Positions 1-5,008 of a DNA stretch of 6,369 nt are shown piece after piece (within the stretch, counting starts at the first letter, position 1; each line of letters begins with the position of its first letter). The stretch is from the NCBI GenBank assembly GCA_036389695.1, contig DASVWG010000366.1, positions 1 to 6,369 of the forward strand, given 5' to 3'. The position numbers were made by a program, and so were the translations under genes. The stretch comes from JALZHR01 sp036389695. GTDB taxonomy: Bacteria > Acidobacteriota > Blastocatellia > Pyrinomonadales > Pyrinomonadaceae. The notes beneath the pieces were generated by a model. It did not search any database. It had not been told where the DNA came from and worked only from the letters and a program-made list of their open reading frames with translations.

Positions 1-20
1 CGCGCGTCAGCAAGGGCGGA
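1..20. repeat. Possible edge of a dispersed G+C-rich intergenic repeat (truncated)
   Basis: The bases CGCGCGTCAGCAAGGGCGG sit in an A+T-rich gap and end abruptly. The wording resembles short G+C-rich sequences that I recall as frequent between genes in Blastocatellia-type acidobacterial genomes. That is a memory impression and not a search result. The copy is cut by the window edge, so neither its other end nor any partner arm can be seen. Confidence 0.25.
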
Positions 21-84
21 ATCGCTTATTTGAAATTTGCAATTTTGAAATAGGTGAAAACATCTTTACATTAATATATGCGTC
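1..84. other. Left-edge intergenic stretch after the M1-like gene, with a possible repeat end
   Basis: This A+T-rich stretch lies downstream of the last gene of the minus-strand run. I see no convincing rho-independent terminator: the only inverted repeat is a weak AAATT/AATTT stem with a three-base loop at 33-45. TTTGAAAT occurs twice as a direct repeat (29-36 and 44-51). The first 20 or so bases are G+C-rich, in sharp contrast to what follows, and resemble the edge of a short intergenic repeat (see the separate entry). Short open frames run in from the left edge on the plus strand (for example one closing at the TAG at 51-53), so the end of a convergent gene cannot be excluded, but nothing in them is recognisable. 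Confidence 0.5.
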
Positions 85-2337
85 TTATCTGACCTCGAAA
101 ATTTCGACGTTGCTCAGCTTCCAGCTGCTGCCGACTTTCGATAAAAGAAAAACCGCCGTTCCCGCTTCGGCTTCATGATTCAGCAATCTGATATTCAACC
201 GGACTTCGGCGAGAACGTTATTCGCGTCGATTTTATCAACCTGTAAAACGGTCGTTTTCCATTCCTGAGCGCCGCTGACGCCACCGGCAAATTTCGGTAT
301 CTCGCCCGGAATAATCATCGCTTCGACATTTGCTTTCAAGCCCGAAACGGCGGCTTTGTCGAACTGCGCGAAAAATGTTTTAACGCTTTCATCGACGCCC
401 GCGCCGGCGGCGGCTTTGCTTCGTCCCGCTCGCGCCGCCAGAGTCGCGCCGTATTCGGCATCGGCTTTGATGGCTTCTTCAAAATATTTTGTCGCCTGCG
501 CGTTCTGGTTCGATTTGGCGGCAATTTCGCCGAGTCCGAGATTTGCCCACGCCAGGCTTCTTCCGGTCGGCAGCTTTTCGTCCAGCACGGCGCGAAATTC
601 TTTTTCGGCTTCGGCGTTTTTGTTTTGCGCCAGAAGCGTGCGCGCCAGCCAGACGCGGGCGTCGTCAAAACGCGGGTAAATGTTCAGCGCGGTTCGCGCG
701 CTTTTTTCCGCCGCCGCAAAGTCCTGTTTGTCGAAAGCGCGTTTGATGACTAAAAGCGCATCGCTTTCGGTAAAGTCGCGCGGCGCGACGTCGTCGGAAA
801 AATCGACCTGCGGATAAAGCTTTTCCGGGTCGATTTCGGCGCGGACTATTTTGGCAGGCGTTTTAAAAATCGCTTCGCCGAAGCTTTGCGGCGCAATCGT
901 GACCTGCGTCGTTAATCTTTCGCCTTTGTCCGTCAAACCGACGACCGTCACATTCGCGGGAACAGCGCCGAGATTTCTCAGCGCGACTTTTATGTCCGCG
1001 CCGAGCGGCTGCGGCAGACCGACCAGCAGATTCATATCGGTCGGCTGGTCAAACCAGTAATCGAGCCCGTCTTTCTGCGTCGCCAGCGCCGCGCGGATTG
1101 TTCCCAGAGTCAGATTTCCCTCTTTCAAAGGCGTGCGAATCGCATTGAAAAATTCCGCCTGACCGAGATTGCGCGCCGTCATTCGCCAAATCATCGCGCC
1201 TTTGTTGCCGGTCGAAGCGTAAAAATAATCGTCGAGCGGCGAAACCTGCGCTAAAGGCGCGTCGCGCCGGGCGACCGCCGCGTAAGCCGAGCGCTGGCGC
1301 AAGCGTTCAATATCGGCGATGTCCTTGCCGAACTGTTTTTCGATAAACTGCGTCGCGATAAATCTCGATAAGCCTTCGCGCACCGCGCCGTAGCCTTCGC
1401 CGCGAACCAGAGCCGCGTTGCCGAGCCACGTTTTGGCGACGGCTTCGGCAATCGTCGTCGCCGTCAGCGAATCGACTTTCTGGCGTCGGAACGCGCCGTA
1501 ATCGAGCAGAATCATTCCCGCATCGGCAAAGCCCGCGCCGCGCCGGACGGCGACGATGCGCGTCGGAGTTTCGGTCACGCCGCCTAAAAGCGAAGCCGTA
1601 AAAGTTTTCGCTTCGACGGCGAGATTTGCCAGTTCATTGGCACGCTGTTTTTCCGTTTCGCCCGCGCCTTTCGGCAGATAAACCGTCACGCCTTTCGCCT
1701 CGATTGTGTCCCAGCTTCCCGCCACAAAAAACGGCTGACCGTTTAATTTTTGCTCGAAAGCGTTCGCGCTCGCCGTTCCCGAAGAAACAATCGTCTCGCC
1801 GTTCGGCGCGTTGACCGTCAGGCGAAACGGCGCGAAATCAGCGCCGCGCGGCGCGTAATGACTGTTCGGCGTCGGATACCAGAAAGACAAAGGCAAAAAT
1901 TGCGAGCCGGCGGGCGAAATCGTATTCAAGCCGGAATTTTCGTCAACTTTTAATTTGTAATCGACGGCGACGGTCGTCGAAGCGTTCGGCGCGACCGTCG
2001 GGATGGTGATGATAATTCTTTGCAGCGCGCGCGAGGTGCCGAGCTTTTCTTCGCCTTTCGTAAAAGCCGCCGCCGAGTTATTGACCGTCACGGCGGAAAT
2101 TTCGGCGGACGGGCTGAGCCGCAAAGTCAGGCGCGAGCCTGCGCCGCTGCCGACGTTTTGCAGATTCAAAACGGCTTTCGCCGTCAGATAGCGGTCAGTC
2201 GTCGGCAAAGTCGCGGTGATTTCGTATTTTTTCACTTGCCACGCCGCCGCCACACGCACGTTTTCGTCCTGCGCCGAAACCTGTAAGGCAAAACTAAAAA
2301 GTAAAAAAGTAAAAACTATTGCTGATAATTTCTTCAT
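85..2337 (-). CDS. Secreted M1-peptidase-like protein lacking the zinc site, with TPR repeats and an NTF2-like tail
   Basis: The 750-residue product starts with a clear signal peptide (MKK, a hydrophobic run to about residue 19, then VSAQ; cleavage probably near A22/Q23). Residues about 30-210 look like the N-terminal beta domain of M1 aminopeptidases. Residues about 230-430 look like the helical catalytic domain, but where M1 enzymes have HEXXH-X18-E this protein has E298-A299-V300-A301-K302, then 18 residues, then E321. W304-L-G-N307 and R320-E-G322 fit the family blocks WxGN and NEG. The GAMEN loop is replaced by AGMILLDY (273-280). N378-K-G-A381 resembles the later YxKGA block, with Gly at the tyrosine position. 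Residues about 445-515 form a short beta region, 522-640 hold about three TPR units (one starts near A541), and 648-750 resemble an NTF2/SnoaL-like fold. Hydrolytic activity is therefore unlikely; an envelope scaffold role is an inference. The ATG lies two bases after the upstream stop, with a GGGA ribosome site in the end of that gene. High G+C locally (36 of 60 at 541-600). Confidence 0.85.
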   Translation of the reverse strand: MKKLSAIVFTFLLFSFALQVSAQDENVRVAAAWQVKKYEITATLPTTDRYLTAKAVLNLQNVGSGAGSRLTLRLSPSAEISAVTVNNSAAAFTKGEEKLGTSRALQRIIITIPTVAPNASTTVAVDYKLKVDENSGLNTISPAGSQFLPLSFWYPTPNSHYAPRGADFAPFRLTVNAPNGETIVSSGTASANAFEQKLNGQPFFVAGSWDTIEAKGVTVYLPKGAGETEKQRANELANLAVEAKTFTASLLGGVTETPTRIVAVRRGAGFADAGMILLDYGAFRRQKVDSLTATTIAEAVAKTWLGNAALVRGEGYGAVREGLSRFIATQFIEKQFGKDIADIERLRQRSAYAAVARRDAPLAQVSPLDDYFYASTGNKGAMIWRMTARNLGQAEFFNAIRTPLKEGNLTLGTIRAALATQKDGLDYWFDQPTDMNLLVGLPQPLGADIKVALRNLGAVPANVTVVGLTDKGERLTTQVTIAPQSFGEAIFKTPAKIVRAEIDPEKLYPQVDFSDDVAPRDFTESDALLVIKRAFDKQDFAAAEKSARTALNIYPRFDDARVWLARTLLAQNKNAEAEKEFRAVLDEKLPTGRSLAWANLGLGEIAAKSNQNAQATKYFEEAIKADAEYGATLAARAGRSKAAAGAGVDESVKTFFAQFDKAAVSGLKANVEAMIIPGEIPKFAGGVSGAQEWKTTVLQVDKIDANNVLAEVRLNIRLLNHEAEAGTAVFLLSKVGSSWKLSNVEIFEVR

Positions 2338-2339
2338 TA

Positions 2340-2822
2340 TTAAGTTCCCAGAGTTAAATCAATCTTGATTGGCTTTTCAGAACCGCTTTTTGTCACTTTA
2401 ACTTTCAGCCAAGTGCAATTAAAACCGCCTTCCGATGTGCCGACATTCAAAACGTAATTTCCTTCAGCCAAACCCGTCAGACAAAATTCTCCGCGCTCGT
2501 TTGTTTTAAATCGCTTGAAGGGCACCAGTTGTTTTACCAAATCGGAAGGCAAGGATTTGGCGTCAAGTTTTGAAACGACATAAATATCAATGACGCTCAA
2601 AAGCGGGTATTCAGCTCTATTTATCAAAACTTTGCCTTGCATCTGCTTTACTTTATGAAGCTTCGCAAATTCCACCAACTCATTAGCGCACATCAAGTCA
2701 TCGTCGGTTTCCGCCGAAGCGTTTTTACATTTGGAATTCTGAGCAAACGAATTCGAAATAAAAATTAAAAGTAAAAAGGCGAAAGCTATGATTGAAAATT
2801 TTCCGTCTTTAAGTCCTTTCAT
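2340..2822 (-). CDS. Small secreted protein with a carboxypeptidase-regulatory-like beta-sandwich domain
   Basis: The 160-residue product has a signal peptide: a lysine-containing start, a hydrophobic stretch from about 10 to 22, and a SNSFAQ cleavage site near residue 27. There is no lipobox cysteine, so a soluble periplasmic or exported protein is expected. From about residue 60 to the end it looks like a CarboxypepD_reg/Cna-B type domain: a first strand MQGKVLI, then the signature F105-K-T-N-E-R-G-E-F-C-L-T-G-L-A-E-G-N-Y (105-123), then a last strand rich in alternating hydrophobics. The mature part has four cysteines (C32, C45, C114, C136), which could form two disulphides. Such domains usually bind or stabilise and are not enzymes; the partner here is unknown. 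The gene begins eight bases after the kdsA stop without a good ribosome site, and no other in-frame start would keep the signal peptide. It is followed after two bases by the M1-like gene, so the two probably act in the same compartment. Confidence 0.75.
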   Translation of the reverse strand: MKGLKDGKFSIIAFAFLLLIFISNSFAQNSKCKNASAETDDDLMCANELVEFAKLHKVKQMQGKVLINRAEYPLLSVIDIYVVSKLDAKSLPSDLVKQLVPFKRFKTNERGEFCLTGLAEGNYVLNVGTSEGGFNCTWLKVKVTKSGSEKPIKIDLTLGT

Positions 2823-2830
2823 CCCGCGAT

Positions 2831-3658
2831 TTAGTTATCTTTAATAAGCTCGTGAATCTGTTTCAATTTGGAAAGCAGCTTTTCCAGACGCGCCAGCGGC
2901 AGTTGATTCGGTCCGTCCGACGGCGCTTTCGCCGGATTGTCGTGGACTTCCATAAAAACCGCGTCCACGCCGCAAGCCACGCCCGCGCGAGCAAAATGTT
3001 CGATGTATTCGGCTTGTCCGCCCGTTGCCTTTCCCAAACCGCCCGGAAGCTGCAAGCTGTGCGTCACGTCGAAAACGACCGGCACGCCAAAAGAACGCAT
3101 AATCGGAAAGCTGCGCAAATCGACGACCAGATTATTGTAGCCGAACGACGCGCCGCGCTCGGTCAAAAGAATTTTCTCGCCGCCCGCGCCTTGCAGCTTT
3201 TCGACAATATTCTTCGCGTCCCACGGCGCGAGAAATTGCCCTTTTTTGACGTTGACGGCTTTGCCCGATTTCGCCGATTCGATTAACAAATCCGTCTGGC
3301 GACAGAGAAACGCCGGAATCTGAATAATGTCCGCGACCTTTGCGACTTTTTCGATTTGCCACGTTTCGTGAACGTCGGTGATAACCGGAACGCCGATTTC
3401 ATCTTTCACCTGCGCGAGAATTTCCAAGCCAAATTCCATTCCGCCGCCGCGAAAGCTTTCAATCGAGCTGCGATTCGCTTTGTCGAAAGAAGATTTATAA
3501 ACGAAATCGACGCCGACGTGTTTACAAATATCGTTAATTTCCTGCGCCATAAAAAGCGCGTGCTGCGCGGATTCGACCACGCACGGACCTAAAATAAAAC
3601 TCAGACGCCCGTCGCCGAAAGCGACCGTTTCCACCTTGAAAGAATTTATATTACTCAT
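2831..3658 (-). CDS. kdsA: 3-deoxy-D-manno-octulosonate-8-phosphate synthase (Kdo-8-P synthase)
   Basis: KdsA condenses phosphoenolpyruvate with D-arabinose 5-phosphate to Kdo-8-phosphate in the cytoplasm, the first committed step toward Kdo in the lipopolysaccharide core. The 275-residue length is normal for this TIM-barrel family. Diagnostic blocks are G24-P-C-V-V-E-S30, K55-S-S-F-D-K-A-N-R-S-S (55-65), R70-G-G-G, I114-P-A-F-L-C-R-Q-T-D (114-123), N136-V-K-K-G-Q-F-L-A-P-W (136-146), T166-E-R-G, F172-G-Y-N-N-L-V-V-D and Q203-L-P-G-G. Cys26, His200, Glu237 and Asp248 match the four metal ligands of the Aquifex-type enzyme, so this is the metal-dependent class and not the E. coli type, which has Asn at the cysteine position. 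The ATG overlaps the stop of the membrane-protein gene (ATGA), with no good ribosome site, which implies translational coupling. pyrG lies upstream, a frequent neighbour, here separated by three genes. Confidence 0.97.
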   Translation of the reverse strand: MSNINSFKVETVAFGDGRLSFILGPCVVESAQHALFMAQEINDICKHVGVDFVYKSSFDKANRSSIESFRGGGMEFGLEILAQVKDEIGVPVITDVHETWQIEKVAKVADIIQIPAFLCRQTDLLIESAKSGKAVNVKKGQFLAPWDAKNIVEKLQGAGGEKILLTERGASFGYNNLVVDLRSFPIMRSFGVPVVFDVTHSLQLPGGLGKATGGQAEYIEHFARAGVACGVDAVFMEVHDNPAKAPSDGPNQLPLARLEKLLSKLKQIHELIKDN

Positions 3659-4077
3659 TTAATTTTCGATTGTTGATTAAAATATGCAACAACCTCGTTT
3701 CTTGTCAGATACCACCAGTTTCCGCCCAAGCCCCAGACGGCTTTTCCGACATCAATCAGAAAACCGGCGTTCGCGCGGCTCATTTTGAAATCTTCATCCA
3801 TCCATTGCGCCGCAAAATTCCCGACCAGCCAGATAATGTTCAGCGAAATAAAAAACAATAAAGCGTATCTGCCGCTATTATCTCCGGAAAAAGCCCAGAC
3901 CGCCGCCGCCGCCGTAAATATGCACAAAAACAAAGCGATAAAAATCAAGGCGAAGGAAGTTTCGCCTTCGGATTTCTGCGCGTCCGCGATGGTTTTGAAA
4001 AACTGAAAAACTCCGAACGCAGCAAAATCCACCAAAGTCACGACGTAAAGCCCGAAAGGCTTTTCTATTCTCGGCAT
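3655..4077 (-). CDS. Small membrane protein with three predicted helices, unknown function
   Basis: I do not recognise a named family for this 140-residue protein. Hydrophobic segments at about 8-29, 42-64 and 70-92 should be membrane helices, separated by short loops with charged residues (DAQKSEGE near 32-39 and SGDNSGR near 64-70). The remaining tail (93-140) begins with an acidic stretch, QWMDEDFKMS, then a weakly hydrophobic, glycine- and tryptophan-rich part (GKAVWGLGGNWWYLTR, 111-126) and ends in NEVVAYFNQQ. A W/LYLxRxxVxxYF ending is common in small bacterial inner-membrane proteins of unknown role. The start lies four bases after the HNH stop, and the stop overlaps the kdsA start by four bases (ATGA). 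The tight link to kdsA suggests an old partnership with the envelope gene group and not membership of the nuclease pair, but no function can be given. Confidence 0.7.
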   Translation of the reverse strand: MPRIEKPFGLYVVTLVDFAAFGVFQFFKTIADAQKSEGETSFALIFIALFLCIFTAAAAVWAFSGDNSGRYALLFFISLNIIWLVGNFAAQWMDEDFKMSRANAGFLIDVGKAVWGLGGNWWYLTRNEVVAYFNQQSKIK

Positions 4078-4081
4078 CTGT

Positions 4082-4504
4082 TTAATCTTCAGGCGGGAAA
4101 ATTCCCGTTAGTTTCCAAAATTCTCTCGCTATTCGGTGCCAGTCATTGTTCAATAGTAAAGCGGAAACGGCTGCGCGTCCGGAAGGCGTTTTTCCGATAA
4201 TCAGTGTTTTGTCGTCGCTCCAGACAAAATGTTCCGACCAAACCTGCTCACGCGGATTGAAAAGTTTACTACGCTTTGAGGTTATTGAATCAAATCCGTC
4301 GGTCTTCGTCCCTTTGCTTAAATTACATTGCCGACACGCCAGCCATAAATTTTCTTCTTTGTCGCTGCCGCCTTTGCCTTTCGGAAAAATATGTTCGATT
4401 TCGAGTTTATAAGAAAGAAGTTTTTGCGGCGCAAGACAGTATCCGCAGCGATTTTTGGCTTGCTTTCGAATTTTCGCGTCTAAACCTTTCGAGATTTTGT
4501 TCAC
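4082..4504 (-). CDS. HNH endonuclease with a conserved C-terminal extension
   Basis: The 140-residue product has a textbook zinc-type HNH core: C20-G-Y-C23, then L34-E-I-E-H38 with the catalytic-position histidine His38, GKGGS (43-47), E51-N52-L-W-L, and C57-R-Q-C60-N61-L-S-K-G65. The two CxxC pairs should bind a structural zinc, while His38, Asn52 and Asn61 fit the metal-dependent nicking site. All key residues are present, so the nuclease is probably active. After the core, a second block (L81-F-N-P-R-E-Q-V-W-S-E-H-F-V-W-S, then IIGKTPSGRAAVSALLLNN, ending in REFW) is one I recall from short HNH proteins of cyanobacteria and other environmental bacteria; its role is unknown. The GTG start overlaps the stop of the preceding gene as GTGA, so the pair is translationally coupled. 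Alternatives: a free-standing homing-like nuclease, a toxin or a defence effector. No inhibitor-binding site can be identified from sequence. Confidence 0.88.
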   Translation of the reverse strand: MNKISKGLDAKIRKQAKNRCGYCLAPQKLLSYKLEIEHIFPKGKGGSDKEENLWLACRQCNLSKGTKTDGFDSITSKRSKLFNPREQVWSEHFVWSDDKTLIIGKTPSGRAAVSALLLNNDWHRIAREFWKLTGIFPPED

Positions 4505-4932
4505 GACAATTCTTCGGCGGATTTTATTAAGCCGCGTTTTATCGCTTCAACAATTCCGATTGCCTTTCGCAAATCGTGAAAGCGACTGATTTGCATCAGC
4601 ATACTAATTTCTGCTTTCCGGCTATTATCTAAATGTATCAACATTAGGCTATTAACATCTGCTAATTGGCTTTCATCTAAATTTCTCTCACTATTTTCTG
4701 CAAGCAAATCGCTTAAACGCTCGCTTAGCTTTTCGGGCATTTGCAAATTAGCCAACGCTAAGACTTCTTCATCAGAAGAAACTTCAATGCTTTTCTTCAA
4801 AATTTCTACTTCTTTTTCGAAACGATTTTCAAAAGTTTCTTCGATAACTTCGTCAATTGTTCGTTCAGTCATTTGAGCAATGCTTGAAACATATTGATAA
4901 GCATCTTCCGATAAATTGACTGTCGTTTGCAT
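4501..4932 (-). CDS. Ribbon-helix-helix-like small protein paired with the HNH nuclease
   Basis: The 143-residue, charged, helix-rich protein opens with a short strand and two helices (T3-T-V-N-L-S-E-D-A-Y-Q-Y-V to about residue 37) in the pattern of ribbon-helix-helix DNA-binding antitoxins. The rest is predicted helical: E31-K47 is strongly charged, S53-D-E-E-V-L-A-L-A-N-L-Q-M (53-65) and E71-R-L-S-D-L-L (71-77) look like conserved blocks, and the end is LRKAIGIVEAIKRGL (121-135). I recall proteins with SDEEVLxxAxxQM, ERLSxLL and LRKAxAL-EAVRRGL blocks directly upstream of HNH genes in other phyla, which supports a conserved two-gene unit. It has no signal peptide or membrane segment. A good ribosome site (GAGAGG, five bases before ATG) fixes the start. 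G+C is about 38% by hand count over 4501-4800, well below pyrG and the M1-like gene. A role as antitoxin, autorepressor or nuclease partner is inferred, not shown. Confidence 0.7.
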   Translation of the reverse strand: MQTTVNLSEDAYQYVSSIAQMTERTIDEVIEETFENRFEKEVEILKKSIEVSSDEEVLALANLQMPEKLSERLSDLLAENSERNLDESQLADVNSLMLIHLDNSRKAEISMLMQISRFHDLRKAIGIVEAIKRGLIKSAEELS

Positions 4933-4937
4933 AATTT

Positions 4938-4943
4938 CCTCTC
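4938..4943 (-). promoter_or_regulatory. Strong ribosome binding site of the ribbon-helix-helix-like gene
   Basis: On the minus strand the sequence is GAGAGG followed by AAATT and ATG. It is the best Shine-Dalgarno match in the window and decides the start of the gene at 4932. The downstream genes mostly lack a good site and start in or beside the previous stop codon, which fits a unit translated from this entry point. Confidence 0.7.
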
Positions 4944-4952
4944 AATAACAAG

Positions 4953-4970
4953 CACAGATTAACACAAATC
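4953..4970. repeat. Degenerate CACAGATT-type short direct repeat
   Basis: CACAGATT (4953-4960) and CACAAATC (4963-4970) form two near-copies at a ten-base period. Words of this CACAGATTAACAC type recur as short intergenic repeats in many environmental bacterial genomes, as far as I recall. With only two imperfect units the match may be chance, and the A+T-rich context makes this more likely. Confidence 0.3.
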
Positions 4971-4989
4971 CGTGAAAAATTTATTCACG
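4971..4989. promoter_or_regulatory. 19-base near-palindrome, candidate operator
   Basis: CGTGAA (4971-4976) and TTCACG (4984-4989) are exact inverted repeats around a seven-base centre, and two further inner pairs match (4978/4982 and 4979/4981), so eight of nine pairs agree. The palindrome covers the proposed -10 box of the promoter for the ribbon-helix-helix-like gene, where an autorepressor would bind. As an RNA hairpin it lacks a U-tract after it on the minus strand, so it is a poor rho-independent terminator for pyrG. The binding role is an inference. Confidence 0.4.
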
Positions 4990-5006
4990 TTTACCTATAA
5001 TTTCAA
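4978..5006 (-). promoter_or_regulatory. Candidate sigma70-type promoter for the HNH pair
   Basis: Read on the minus strand, TTGAAA (5006-5001) lies 17 bases before TAAATT (4983-4978). These match the -35 box at five of six positions and the -10 box at four of six, with ideal spacing. It falls in the only sizeable gap of the gene run, just after the pyrG stop. The region is A+T-rich, so chance matches are likely, and read-through from pyrG could also supply transcription. Confidence 0.3.
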
Positions 5007-5008
5007 AC

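Noticed and set aside
1..53. Plus-strand frames entering from the left edge as the end of a convergent gene
   Set aside because: They are at most about 17 codons long and show no family signature; they cannot be told from chance.
2281..2336. DNA similarity between the signal-peptide regions of the two exported proteins (about 2296-2330 and 2767-2805)
   Set aside because: The shared A+T-rich words encode the same kind of hydrophobic stretch (FxFLL), and beyond that the proteins do not resemble each other, so convergence is enough to explain it.
2852..3286. 144-codon open frame on the plus strand opposite kdsA
   Set aside because: It is antisense to a certain housekeeping gene, and its arginine-rich product has no recognisable domain; it is a frame shadow.
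4094..4107. CGGGAA/TTCCCG inverted repeat near the end of the HNH gene
   Set aside because: It lies inside the coding sequence for the last residues, has only a two- to four-base loop and no U-tract, and transcription must continue into the membrane-protein and kdsA genes.
4971..4989. The CGTGAA/TTCACG repeat as a rho-independent terminator of pyrG
   Set aside because: The stem is only six pairs with half A/T pairs and there is no run of U after it on the minus strand; an operator reading fits the context better.
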